Positions 27,750-35,715 of a stretch of DNA of 64,000 nt are shown piece by piece. This DNA comes from JAIOSF01 sp963677755. Its GTDB lineage: Bacteria > Campylobacterota > Campylobacteria > Campylobacterales > Arcobacteraceae. The number at the start of each line of letters is the position of its first letter. The stretch's first letter is position 1. Both the position numbers and the translations under genes were made by a program. The stretch covers positions 1,550,001 to 1,614,000 of the forward strand of contig OY782506.1 in NCBI GenBank assembly GCA_963677755.1, in the 5' to 3' direction. The notes beneath the pieces are model-generated. The model was not told the DNA's origin. It searched no databases and saw only the letters and a list, made by a program, of their open reading frames with translations.

Positions 27750-27974
27750 CTATATTTGATAATCGGGTTGTTTAATTTTTCCTAAACTTATTTTATTCCA
27801 TCCTCTTTCATGAAAATAGTATAAAAACATTTTAGTCACCACCTCAATCGAACCAATTGATGCAGCCATAACAAAACTACTAGTTATAAAATATGAAACT
27901 GCAATAGTATCAAGAGTACCCAGAACTCTCCACGATATTGTTTTAACGATTGAGCGATAAGCTTTTTCTTCCAT
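27750..27974 (-). CDS. Small DUF2061 membrane protein
   Basis: A 74-residue protein with the DUF2061 signature (RSIVKTISWRVLGTLDTIAV) and one to two membrane segments (about 21-56), ending in HERGWNKISLG. The family is often found next to sulfate-assimilation genes, as here, where it is the first gene of the cysH-cysD-cysN-sir transcript. Molecular function is unknown; a role in sulfate uptake or in anchoring an enzyme would fit, but nothing in the sequence proves it. A 7-bp hairpin (27988-28004) lies in its leader just before the AAGGAAA ribosome site. Confidence 0.85.
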   Translation of the reverse strand: MEEKAYRSIVKTISWRVLGTLDTIAVSYFITSSFVMAASIGSIEVVTKMFLYYFHERGWNKISLGKIKQPDYQI

Positions 27975-28014
27975 TTTATTTCCTTTTTTTGGTTTATAAC
28001 CAAAAATTGGCGGA

Positions 28015-28043
28015 AGTATATCACAGTTTTATTTTAATGTCAA
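28015..28043 (-). promoter_or_regulatory. Promoter of the DUF2061-cysH-cysD-cysN-sir operon
   Basis: Minus-strand TTGACA (28043-28038), 17-base spacer, TATACT (28020-28015). Spacer TTAAAATAAAACTGTGA closely matches that of the rrf2 promoter (TTAAAAAAGAACTGTGC), so more than the -10/-35 is conserved. Confidence 0.8.
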
Positions 28044-28062
28044 GTAAATCTACCTATTTACT
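28043..28062. promoter_or_regulatory. Putative Rrf2 operator AGTAA-N10-TTACT (cysH operon)
   Basis: AGTAAAT and ATTTACT form perfect 7-bp arms with a 6-base centre, abutting the -35 box. Same core and same 10-base spacing as the dyad between cysG and the permease gene. Binding by the Rrf2 regulator is inferred. Confidence 0.6.
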
Positions 28063-28104
28063 AGAGTATACTCTACTGTATCACTATGAATTCAGTATTC
28101 ATAG
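28062..28104. repeat. Two further palindromes upstream of the cysH operon
   Basis: TAGAGTATACTCTA (28062-28075) is a perfect 14-bp palindrome, and CTATGAAT-N5-ATTCATAG (28084-28104) has perfect 8-bp arms. They lie between the cysH operon promoter and the end of cysG; they could be operator half-sites or, for the second, a cysG 3' hairpin. Confidence 0.5.
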
Positions 28105-28130
28105 GCATTATTAAGGCTTTTAATTCTAAA

Positions 28131-29384
28131 TTATCTATTATTTTTAAAAATTTTATTGTATTTTACTACATCACCAAAAACTAAAATTGCTGGAGATTGT
28201 ATGTTTTGAGACTTTTTTTCTATATTTTTTAAACTACCTACTACTACTTTTTGATTTTTTCTACTTGCATTAGATACTATTGCACAAAGTTTATTTTGAT
28301 CTATATTTAATTTTTTTGATTCTTCAATAATCTCTTTTATTCTACTTAATCCCATCAATACTACTACTGTATGGTTCTTTTTTGTTAATAAATCTACCCA
28401 ATCTAAATTTACACTATTTCCTTGTAAGTGTGCAGAGACAACAGTAAAACCAGCAGCATAACCCCTTGCCGTTATAGGTATACTAGCAGCAGAACAGCCA
28501 CTTATAGAGGAGCTAATTCCAGAAATCACTTGTGTCGGTATATGGAGTTTTACTAAACTTTCTAACTCCTCAGCACCCCTTCCAAATACAAATGGATCTC
28601 CACTTTTTAATCTTGCTACTTTAAAACCTTTCTTTACATATTTGATTATTAGTTCATTTATCTGTTGTTGTGATTTACTATGAAAACCTTTTTGTTTTCC
28701 TACATATATCTTTTTTACAGATTTTGGAACTATATTCATAATCTCATCACTAATCAAATTATCATACAAAACTACATCAACTCTTTTAATTATTTTATAT
28801 GCTTTTATGGTCAAAAGTTCAACATCACCCAAACCACATCCCACTAAATATACTTGAGTGTTTTTTTTAATAAGCTCTTTTTTTGTAACTTTTACATCAA
28901 TAATTCCAGCATCTCGTTGTTTTTGTTTTTTCTCCAAATAGGAGGTTATATCTTTTGGGATAATTTTTTCACACTCATCTCTAAAATATTTTGCAGCTGT
29001 TGGTGATGCACCATTGCTCGATACAGCAATTTGTAATGGTCTATTTTTTGTTAACGCCATAAAATAAAAATCACAATATTTAGGTACATCTACAACATTA
29101 AGTAAAAGTGTATGTTTCTTTTTATATTGCAAAAGTTTTTTTGCTACTTTACTCTTACCTGTTGCATCTATAACTATGTGATAGTCTTTTATATCTTTTA
29201 TTGTGAATTTTTTTATCTGAATATTTTCACATAAACTATATATCTCTTTTTTCACCTCTTTTGCAATCACTTTAAACTGTATCTTATTTTGGTGTAGCAC
29301 TTCTGCTTTTTGCAAAGCAACATTCCCAGCACCAAGCAATAAAATTTTTTGTTCTTTTAGTAATATCGGTAATGTATTTGTCAT
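28131..29384 (-). CDS. cysG: Siroheme synthase CysG (dehydrogenase/ferrochelatase + methyltransferase fusion)
   Basis: Makes siroheme, the prosthetic group of the sulfite reductase encoded nearby. The 417-residue protein joins an N-terminal precorrin-2 dehydrogenase/ferrochelatase (about 1-155, NAD motif LLLGAGNVALQKAEVL, and SSNGASPTAAKYFRDECE) to a C-terminal uroporphyrinogen-III methyltransferase (about 175-410, VYLVGCGLGDVELLTIKA, VARLKSGDPFVFGRGAEE, GISSSISGCSAASIPITARG). It is about 40 residues shorter than the E. coli enzyme (457), mostly in the linker. It is transcribed alone, divergently from the permease gene, from a promoter inside a perfect inverted repeat. Confidence 0.95.
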   Translation of the reverse strand: MTNTLPILLKEQKILLLGAGNVALQKAEVLHQNKIQFKVIAKEVKKEIYSLCENIQIKKFTIKDIKDYHIVIDATGKSKVAKKLLQYKKKHTLLLNVVDVPKYCDFYFMALTKNRPLQIAVSSNGASPTAAKYFRDECEKIIPKDITSYLEKKQKQRDAGIIDVKVTKKELIKKNTQVYLVGCGLGDVELLTIKAYKIIKRVDVVLYDNLISDEIMNIVPKSVKKIYVGKQKGFHSKSQQQINELIIKYVKKGFKVARLKSGDPFVFGRGAEELESLVKLHIPTQVISGISSSISGCSAASIPITARGYAAGFTVVSAHLQGNSVNLDWVDLLTKKNHTVVVLMGLSRIKEIIEESKKLNIDQNKLCAIVSNASRKNQKVVVGSLKNIEKKSQNIQSPAILVFGDVVKYNKIFKNNR

Positions 29385-29407
29385 TTTAATCCCCTTTAAA
29401 AAACGAA

Positions 29408-29436
29408 ATATTAACTTAATTTTTTTTCATTGTCAA
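29408..29436 (-). promoter_or_regulatory. Promoter of cysG
   Basis: Minus-strand TTGACA (29436-29431), 17-base spacer, TAATAT (29413-29408). The -35 is in the left arm of the inverted repeat at 29421-29470. Confidence 0.65.
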
Positions 29437-29470
29437 GTAATCATAGTGATTTACTTGACAATGAAAAAAA
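29421..29470. promoter_or_regulatory. Perfect 20-bp inverted repeat between divergent cysG and permease genes
   Basis: Arms TTTTTTTCATTGTCAAGTAA (29421-29440) and its exact complement (29451-29470) around a 10-base centre. Each arm contains the -35 box of one divergent promoter, and the inner ends form AGTAA-N10-TTACT (29436-29455), identical in core and spacing to the dyad before the cysH operon. One bound dimer could block both promoters. Confidence 0.8.
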
Positions 29471-29483
29471 TAGATGCTATAAT
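29455..29483 (+). promoter_or_regulatory. Promoter of the YeeE-type permease gene
   Basis: TTGACA (29455-29460), 17 bases, TATAAT (29478-29483): full consensus at both boxes. Inside the inverted repeat shared with cysG. Confidence 0.85.
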
Positions 29484-29512
29484 TTCACTATAAAAAATCA
29501 AAAAGGAATTCT

Positions 29513-30592
29513 ATGTTTGATATAGAAAATTATGAAATATATGAGATAGTAAACAGTTTAGGCTTTTTAATTGGTCTTGTGTTTGGTCTCTTAGCACAAA
29601 AAAATCAATTTTGTTTTAGTGGGTCAATTAAAGATTATATCTTAACAAATAGTACAAGAAGAGCTTCATCTGTAGTTATGGCTATACTTGTTACAGTATT
29701 ATCTACCTATGCCCTATCTCTATATTATGAATTGGATTTAACACAGACCAATTATTTTAGAGATAATATAAATTATTTCTCAATTATTTTAGGTGGTGCA
29801 TTGTTTGGGGTTGGGATGATGGTTGCTGATGGGTGTAGTAGTAGACATCTCATCAAATTTGCACAAGGTGATTCAAACTCTCTTGTTACTGTTATATTCA
29901 TCGGGATATTTGCTTATGCAACAACAAAAGGAATTTTACATAGTAGTATTATTCAAGTTAGTTCAAATGAAACTCTACTAAAACTATCATCTTATATAGA
30001 TAATACTCAAGTAAGTATATATTTGATTGTTGTTCCATTGTTAATAGCTTTATGGTTATTAACAAAAAGTTTTAAAAGAATTTTATCTCTTAAAGATGGT
30101 TTTTTAATAGGTTTGATTATAACATTTGGTTGGTATGTAACTGGAGTAATTGGAATTGATGAGCTAGAGAGACCTGTAAGTTTTACAAGTATGACTTTTG
30201 TATATCCTACGGCAAAAACTTTGGAGTTATTTAGTTATTATGAAGTAAATGAACTTAATTTTACTATTAGTGTTATTTTAGGTGTATTAATAGGAGCATT
30301 CTTTATGTCAAAAATAAATAAAAAATTCTCTTTTGGTTGTACTTCAAATATTAAAACAAGTAAATTAAAAAGTAGTATGATAGGTGGTGCTTTGATGGGA
30401 GTTGGTGGAGTTATGGCTATTGGTTGTACTGTAGGACAAGGTTTAACAGGACTTTCAACATTGGCTTTTGCCTCTGTACTTGCTATTTTATCTATTATGA
30501 TCTCTGGATATTTTACGGCAATTTATCTTCATAAAAAAGAGCAACTCCCTATGTGTTTTATTTTTGATTGGGAAGAGGTAGATAAAAAATAA
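29513..30592 (+). CDS. YeeE/YedE (TsuA-like) thiosulfate/sulfur permease
   Basis: Multi-helix inner-membrane protein of 359 residues from the sulphur-transport family (PF04143). TsuA of this family passes thiosulfate through cysteine relays. The conserved Cys motifs are all present: QFCFSGSIKDY near 37, VADGCSSRHLIKFAQG near 110, SFGCTSN near 280 and AIGCTVGQGLTGLSTL near 300. This would give a second source of reduced sulfur, entering the pathway as thiosulfate. The AAAAAGGA ribosome site precedes the ATG by 5-7 bases. It shares the divergent control region with cysG, so both should respond to sulfur status. The transported species is inferred. Confidence 0.87.
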   Translation: MFDIENYEIYEIVNSLGFLIGLVFGLLAQKNQFCFSGSIKDYILTNSTRRASSVVMAILVTVLSTYALSLYYELDLTQTNYFRDNINYFSIILGGALFGVGMMVADGCSSRHLIKFAQGDSNSLVTVIFIGIFAYATTKGILHSSIIQVSSNETLLKLSSYIDNTQVSIYLIVVPLLIALWLLTKSFKRILSLKDGFLIGLIITFGWYVTGVIGIDELERPVSFTSMTFVYPTAKTLELFSYYEVNELNFTISVILGVLIGAFFMSKINKKFSFGCTSNIKTSKLKSSMIGGALMGVGGVMAIGCTVGQGLTGLSTLAFASVLAILSIMISGYFTAIYLHKKEQLPMCFIFDWEEVDKK

Positions 30593-30596
30593 GATA

Positions 30597-31274
30597 TTAT
30601 CTAGTGTAAAAACTAGAAAGTATCTCCTCTTGCTTCTCTTTTGTATAATTAAACTTAAACTCACACTCTTTTAAATAAAAATAAAAATTCTCTTGATTTA
30701 TCCCTTTATATTTTAAAATATACAATTCTAAAAAATTCCAAAACTGTACTATAGGATTGTTTCGTTTTTTGATTTTTGCAATTTTATTAAACATCATAAA
30801 ACGGGAAAACTCCTTAAAATATTGCTCCTGTAAATTATCACTTTGAAACTGTTGTTTATATCTATTTAGATTTGGCATAAGGAGATTATATACTTTATTT
30901 TCGTTGTAACAGAAGGTTAAAAAGTTTTGTGCATCAAAAATATTCTCTTTTATTTTCTTTTTACTTTTAGGTAAATATACATATTCATCATACTCTTTTG
31001 TTTCATATTTTTCATACTCTTTTTCTAAATATGAAGAGATATATTCTCTATATTTCATATATCTTTTTTGAACAGTTATATAATTTAGATTGAACTCTTT
31101 TACTGTTTCATTGATAGTTTTATTGATACAAAAAGAGTGACAAATTTTTTGTTCTAAAAGGATTTTTTTTGAACTAAATTTTTTCTTACACTTTGAACAC
31201 TTCTCTTGACCTGTTTTTAGTTTATAAGTAACACTATGGTTACAGTATGGACATCTCATGTTGTATTCTACCAT
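30597..31274 (-). CDS. Orphan zinc-ribbon/HTH protein, transposase N-terminus-like
   Basis: A roughly 225-residue protein I cannot name. The N-terminus is a zinc ribbon with two CxxC pairs (RCPYCNHSV and EKCSKCKKKF, about 6-30). A helix-turn-helix-like segment (INKTINETVKEFNLNYITVQ, about 50-70) follows, then a Lys/Tyr-rich helical region. Ribbon plus HTH is how IS1595/IS1-type transposases begin, but no DDE catalytic core and no flanking inverted repeats are seen, so it may be a domesticated regulator or a remnant. The ATG at 31274 is used; a TTG at 31286 is the alternative. It converges with the permease gene and diverges from hupE. Confidence 0.6.
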   Translation of the reverse strand: MVEYNMRCPYCNHSVTYKLKTGQEKCSKCKKKFSSKKILLEQKICHSFCINKTINETVKEFNLNYITVQKRYMKYREYISSYLEKEYEKYETKEYDEYVYLPKSKKKIKENIFDAQNFLTFCYNENKVYNLLMPNLNRYKQQFQSDNLQEQYFKEFSRFMMFNKIAKIKKRNNPIVQFWNFLELYILKYKGINQENFYFYLKECEFKFNYTKEKQEEILSSFYTR

Positions 31275-31382
31275 TTTTAGTCCCAAAAGTATAGAAGAAA
31301 TAGATTATTTTATATTTTCTTTAATTCTTTTCGTCAAAATATGAATATAAATTCACAAAGTGGATATAAAAAAGGGGTATTT

Positions 31383-31892
31383 ATGAAAATTTTAGGATTA
31401 ATGTTGCTATTATCTAGTTTGGTTTTTGGTCATACAAGTATGCTTGAACACGGTGGTTTTATGAGTGGATTCCTTCATCCTATAAGTGGACTTGACCATA
31501 TTCTTGCAATGGTTGGTGTTGGTATGGTTGCATTTTATGCTACACAAAAAGGGTTTTTAACTCTTATTGCATTTATAGGGGCAATGGTATTAGCTGCAAT
31601 TGTTGGATACAATGGAGTATCACTTATAGGTATGGAAGAGGGAATTTTAATCTCTATTGCTGTTGTATTTGGACTTATTGGATTTGCTTCTAAGCTTCCT
31701 ATTGGTACTATTGTAGCGATAGTTGCATTTTTTGGTATGTTTCATGGTTTTGCCCATGGTGCAGAGTTTTCAACAGGAAACTTTATAGCTTATATGGTTG
31801 GATTTTCAACTTCAACTTTAATACTTCATTTAAGTGGTATGGCTGTAGCATATCTTTACTCAAAAAAAGTGCAAGTAGCTTTTAATAACTAA
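31383..31892 (+). CDS. hupE: HupE/UreJ-family nickel-associated membrane protein
   Basis: Small integral membrane protein of 169 residues, probably a nickel or cobalt permease serving hydrogenase assembly. It has a signal-like first helix (LGLMLLLSSLVFGHTS) and the HupE metal motif HPISGLDHILAMVGVGM near residue 28. A second His cluster FFGMFHGFAHGAE lies near 120. The ATG at 31383 is chosen over an upstream in-frame ATG at 31341 because AAAAGGGG lies a few bases before it and the signal sequence begins there. First gene of the hupE-permease-hypB run. Confidence 0.88.
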   Translation: MKILGLMLLLSSLVFGHTSMLEHGGFMSGFLHPISGLDHILAMVGVGMVAFYATQKGFLTLIAFIGAMVLAAIVGYNGVSLIGMEEGILISIAVVFGLIGFASKLPIGTIVAIVAFFGMFHGFAHGAEFSTGNFIAYMVGFSTSTLILHLSGMAVAYLYSKKVQVAFNN

Positions 31893-31907
31893 TAAAAAGA
31901 GAGTAAG

Positions 31908-33002
31908 ATGGAATTAGGTTTATTATTAATATTTTGGTATGGTATTTTACATGCTTTTGGACCTGACCATCTTACTGCAATTGCAGACTTTTCAATAGGT
32001 AAATCAAAAAAGAAAACCCTGTTAATAACAATAGCATTTGCCATAGGACATGGTGTGATGCTCTTCTTATTTGCAAAGATTTTACAATATTACAATCTCC
32101 CTGAATATATCACAGACTATGGTGATATGATAAGTTCTATAGTGATTTTAGGTATGGGAATATACATACTTTTTATGGTGTTTACAAATAGAATTCAACT
32201 AAAAATTCACAATCACCAAGGCAAAGATCATATCCATATTTGGTTTGGGAAAAACCATCAACATGATAATAACTCAACTGCTTCTGCTTTTACAATAGGT
32301 GCTTTGATGGGTATTGGTGGAGTTCGCGGCATGTTGATAACTTTAGGTCTTATTGAGGGTCAAAATGTTGATTTTCTTCTAATCTTAATGTTTGTATTAG
32401 GTGTGAGTGTAGTTTTTGTATCTTTAGGGATTATCATACTCTATATCAATCAAAATTTACTTAATAATCTTCAAAACATTAGAAGAGTTTTTGCAACTGT
32501 TGGTATCATATCTGTTATTGTTGGAGGTAATATGCTTCTAACACCACATTCTCATGCAGTGATGATAGGAGAAAATATCAATGGACCTCTTCACCACTCC
32601 CATTTAGAAAATACAGATGCAGCAAATGCTGTAGAAAACTTAGTTGCATCAAAACAAAAATCTGATATGAGTTATAAACAGATGATGCAAAGGATGGGTG
32701 AAGCATACAAGATGATGCAAACAGGGATTGTAAACCAAAATAAAGAGTTAGTAAAAATGGGTACATGGATGATAGACAACCATCCCGCACCAAAAGAGAA
32801 ACCGTGGACAATAGTAAAAGATAAAGATAAGGGTAATTTTAAAAAAACATTGCTATCTTATGATAAACTACTACATTCAAGTAGTCAAAATATAAATAAT
32901 GCACTCAATAATAATGATTGGGTAGAGATAAACCAAAAAGTATTTGAGCTATCAAATCACTGTATCTCATGCCATAGTGTATGGAAAAATAATTTAAAAT
33001 AA
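31908..33002 (+). CDS. NiCoT/UreH-like metal permease fused to a cytochrome c'-like domain
   Basis: A 364-residue protein in two parts. Residues about 1-210 are a six-helix metal permease of the nickel/cobalt transporter class, with the signature YGILHAFGPDHLTAIADFS at residues 10-28, GHGVMLF near 47, and a His-rich cytoplasmic loop (HNHQGKDHIHIWFGKNHQH near 100-118). Residues about 250-364 are a hydrophilic helical domain ending in NHCISCHSVWKNN. This is a CxxCH c-type heme site 6-10 residues from the C-terminus, the placement seen in cytochrome c'/c556 four-helix bundles, with several Met near the domain start (MQRMGEAYKMMQTG). The heme site implies a periplasmic C-terminal domain. The frame is continuous. 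It lies 16 bases behind hupE and 10 before hypB. Nickel is the likely cargo from context; the heme role is unknown. Confidence 0.82.
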   Translation: MELGLLLIFWYGILHAFGPDHLTAIADFSIGKSKKKTLLITIAFAIGHGVMLFLFAKILQYYNLPEYITDYGDMISSIVILGMGIYILFMVFTNRIQLKIHNHQGKDHIHIWFGKNHQHDNNSTASAFTIGALMGIGGVRGMLITLGLIEGQNVDFLLILMFVLGVSVVFVSLGIIILYINQNLLNNLQNIRRVFATVGIISVIVGGNMLLTPHSHAVMIGENINGPLHHSHLENTDAANAVENLVASKQKSDMSYKQMMQRMGEAYKMMQTGIVNQNKELVKMGTWMIDNHPAPKEKPWTIVKDKDKGNFKKTLLSYDKLLHSSSQNINNALNNNDWVEINQKVFELSNHCISCHSVWKNNLK

Positions 33003-33012
33003 GGAAATAAAT

Positions 33013-33792
33013 ATGTGTAAAGATTGCGGTTGTAGTATAACAGACCACGAACATAGTCATAGTCATGATGAAGAGGGTCACCACCATCACCATCATGGAG
33101 ATGAAAAGTTGGATAATATCCACTCTAACCCACAGTTAAATGATAAAAAAACAGTTGATGTAATCAAAAAAATATTAGACAAAAATGATCATGAAGCAGC
33201 TCACAATAGAGCTCACTTTGACAATCATAATGTATTAGCAATAAATCTTATGTCAAGCCCAGGAAGTGGAAAAACAACTCTACTAGAAAAGTTAGCAGAT
33301 ATTGCACCTTTTAAGTTTGGTGTTGTTGAGGGTGATTTAGAAACTTCAAGAGATGCCGATAGACTCAAAGCAAAAGGAATACCTGCACACCAAATACAAA
33401 CAGGCTCAGCTTGTCATTTAGATGCATTTATGGTACATAAGGGACTTCATGATATGCCCTTAGAAGATCTTGATGTATGTTTTGTAGAAAATGTAGGAAA
33501 CCTTGTATGTCCTGCTTCTTATGATGTGGGTACTCACTTAAATATTGTACTTGTATCAGTTCCTGAAGGAAATGACAAAATAGAGAAATATCCAGTGATG
33601 TTTAGAAGTGCAGATTTAGTTTTGATTACTAAAACTGACTTACTACCACATTTTGACTATGATATTGAACATGAAAAAAAAGAGGCAAGAAGACTCAAAC
33701 CAAATGTTGATATACTCGAGATAAACACTAAAGATGAAGAGTCTTTAAAAAAAGTGGTTCAATGGATAGAATTTAAAAAAAATATGAGATAA
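33013..33792 (+). CDS. hypB: Hydrogenase nickel-insertion GTPase HypB
   Basis: Delivers nickel to the NiFe-hydrogenase large subunit together with HypA. The 259-residue protein starts with the high-affinity metal motif MCKDCGC and a His-rich stretch with six consecutive His near residue 26, suited to nickel storage. The G domain has the P-loop MSSPGSGKTTLLEKL, VEGDLETSRDADRL, GSACHLDA and ITKTDLLPH. It is in the middle of the maturation run, 21 bases before hypC. Confidence 0.97.
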   Translation: MCKDCGCSITDHEHSHSHDEEGHHHHHHGDEKLDNIHSNPQLNDKKTVDVIKKILDKNDHEAAHNRAHFDNHNVLAINLMSSPGSGKTTLLEKLADIAPFKFGVVEGDLETSRDADRLKAKGIPAHQIQTGSACHLDAFMVHKGLHDMPLEDLDVCFVENVGNLVCPASYDVGTHLNIVLVSVPEGNDKIEKYPVMFRSADLVLITKTDLLPHFDYDIEHEKKEARRLKPNVDILEINTKDEESLKKVVQWIEFKKNMR

Positions 33793-33813
33793 TGAGATAA
33801 AAGGAAATAATAT

Positions 33814-34104
33814 ATGTGTCTTTCAATACCAAGTAAAGTTACAAAAATAGACAAAGAGAATAATATGGCTACAGTTGATACAATGGGTGTATCAAGAGAT
33901 GCCAGCTTAGATTTGATGGAAGATGGAGATGTAAATATTGGGGATTATGTTTTACTTCATATTGGTTTTATTATGAATAAAATTGATGAAGAGGATGCCC
34001 TAGCCTCTTTAGAAACTTATCAAGAGATTTTAACAGCCATGGATGAAGAGGAGAGGCAGAAAGCTATTTTAGAAGATGATGAGTGTCCTAATAGGGGAAA
34101 TTAA
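33814..34104 (+). CDS. hypC: Hydrogenase assembly chaperone HypC
   Basis: Small chaperone of 96 residues that binds the Fe(CN)2CO group with HypD and hands it to the hydrogenase precursor. It has the defining N-terminus MCLSIPSKV with the essential Cys2, followed by the OB-like barrel (GDYVLLHIGFIMNKIDEEDA). The C-terminal acidic tail is slightly longer than in many homologues. Its stop overlaps the hypD start by one base. Confidence 0.97.
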   Translation: MCLSIPSKVTKIDKENNMATVDTMGVSRDASLDLMEDGDVNIGDYVLLHIGFIMNKIDEEDALASLETYQEILTAMDEEERQKAILEDDECPNRGN

Positions 34105-35225
34105 TGAAACTGAACCTAAAAGATCTATATGATGGTTTTCGACAACCTGAGGTTATTAAATCTTATGCAAAACTTATTTCACAAGAAGCAAAAAAACTCA
34201 CTAAACCTATAAATATTATGGAGGTGTGTGGTGGTCATACACACTCTATTATGAAGTTTGGTCTAAATCAACTCTTACCAACAAATGTAAAATTTATCCA
34301 TGGACCTGGGTGTCCTGTGTGTGTGATGCCAAAAGAGAGAATTGATCATGCTTATGCTTTAGCTATGCAAGATGATGTGATACTTGTAACACTTGGGGAT
34401 ATGATAAAAGTACCTGGTTCAAATGGAAACCTACAAGATGCAAGAGGCTTAGGTGCTGATGTACGATTTGTATATTCTCCACTTGATTGTCTTAAAATTG
34501 CCAATGAAAACAAAGATAAAACTATCATATTTTTTGCTATTGGGTTTGAGACAACAACACCTATGACCACAGCTCTTATAAATCAAGTTATAAAAAAAGA
34601 TATAAAAAATATACTTTTTCATATCAATCATATCACAGTTCCAGAGCCTATGAAAGTGTTACTTGATGATGAGACAAACACTATAGATGCTTTTATAGGA
34701 CCATCTCATGTGAGTGTAATAAGTGGAAGTAAAATCTATGATGAGTTTGCACAAAACTACAAAAAACCTGTAGTTGTAAGTGGGTTTGAACCACTTGATG
34801 TGATGCAGTCTGTTTTGATGATTTTAAAACAGTTCAACGAAAATAGATGTGAAGTTGAGATTGAATATAGCAGAAGTGTCTCAAAAGAGGGAAACCTTGT
34901 AGCTCAAAAACTCAACGATAAATATTTTGAAAGAAGAGAACATTTTAGATGGAGAGGGATTGGTGATATTGCTAATAGTGCTTTAAAACTAAAAGATGAA
35001 TATGCCTTTTTAGATGCTGAAATAAAATATGCTGATATTCTCCCTACAAAACTTATTGATGACCATAAACTCTGTATTTGTGGAGAAATACTCAAAGGGA
35101 AAGCAAATCCAGTTGATTGTAAAGTTTTTGGAACAGCTTGTACTCCATCATCTCCACTAGGTAGTTGTATGGTAAGTAGCGAAGGGGCTTGTGCTGCTTA
35201 TTATAAATATGGTAATTTACTTTAA
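34104..35225 (+). CDS. hypD: Hydrogenase maturation Fe-S protein HypD
   Basis: Scaffold on which the Fe(CN)2CO moiety is assembled with HypC. The 373-residue protein shows all conserved motifs: EVCGGHTHSIMKFG near 42, HGPGCPVCVMPKERID near 66, FAIGFETTTPMTT, and the C-terminal cluster-binding region FGTACTPSSPLGSCM with SSEGACAAYYKYG. Translationally coupled to hypC. After its stop the next gene is 121 bases away, with a weak 7-bp AAAGAGT/ACTCTTT repeat between, so a partial transcription break is possible. Confidence 0.97.
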   Translation: MKLNLKDLYDGFRQPEVIKSYAKLISQEAKKLTKPINIMEVCGGHTHSIMKFGLNQLLPTNVKFIHGPGCPVCVMPKERIDHAYALAMQDDVILVTLGDMIKVPGSNGNLQDARGLGADVRFVYSPLDCLKIANENKDKTIIFFAIGFETTTPMTTALINQVIKKDIKNILFHINHITVPEPMKVLLDDETNTIDAFIGPSHVSVISGSKIYDEFAQNYKKPVVVSGFEPLDVMQSVLMILKQFNENRCEVEIEYSRSVSKEGNLVAQKLNDKYFERREHFRWRGIGDIANSALKLKDEYAFLDAEIKYADILPTKLIDDHKLCICGEILKGKANPVDCKVFGTACTPSSPLGSCMVSSEGACAAYYKYGNLL

Positions 35226-35346
35226 GAAAGAGTGAATAGTTTTCTCTAATAGAGTATAAACACAAAACTCTTTTAGTAAATTACGAGATCTTTCTTATTT
35301 GTACAAGTACGGTAGAAGATGTACATTAGCCAAATAGGATATAAAT

Positions 35347-35700
35347 ATGGATTTAGAAAAAATAAAACAAAGAATACAAAAGTTTAGTGATGATAGAGAT
35401 TGGAACTCTCACCACAATCCCAAAAACCTTGTCATGGCACTAACTGGTGAAGTTGGTGAACTCAATGAGATATTTCAATGGCTTGATTTTGATGACTCAT
35501 TAAACCTTCCCAAACCAGTTTTAGAACATACAAAAGAGGAAGTTGCTGATATTGCAATTTATCTTATTCGTCTTTGTATGAAACTAGATATTAACTTAGA
35601 AGATGCAATTCATCATAAAATGGGGAAAAATGAGATAAAATATCCTATTCAAAGTTCAAGTGGTGACCAAAAAAAATATAGCAAAAGCCTAAACAGATAA
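35347..35700 (+). CDS. MazG-like nucleotide pyrophosphohydrolase
   Basis: All-alpha NTP pyrophosphatase of 117 residues, of the short MazG/dCTPP (RS21-C6) type. It has the metal-binding motif ALTGEVGELNEIFQWLDFDD near 32-52 and the second acidic motif EEVADIAIYLIRLC near 75. Such enzymes remove non-canonical or excess (d)NTPs. It lies in the hyp run, 15 bases before the acyl-CoA dehydrogenase-like gene. A direct role in hydrogenase assembly is not known; co-location may reflect shared expression only. Confidence 0.85.
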   Translation: MDLEKIKQRIQKFSDDRDWNSHHNPKNLVMALTGEVGELNEIFQWLDFDDSLNLPKPVLEHTKEEVADIAIYLIRLCMKLDINLEDAIHHKMGKNEIKYPIQSSSGDQKKYSKSLNR

Positions 35701-35715
35701 TAAGGTAAAAAATAG

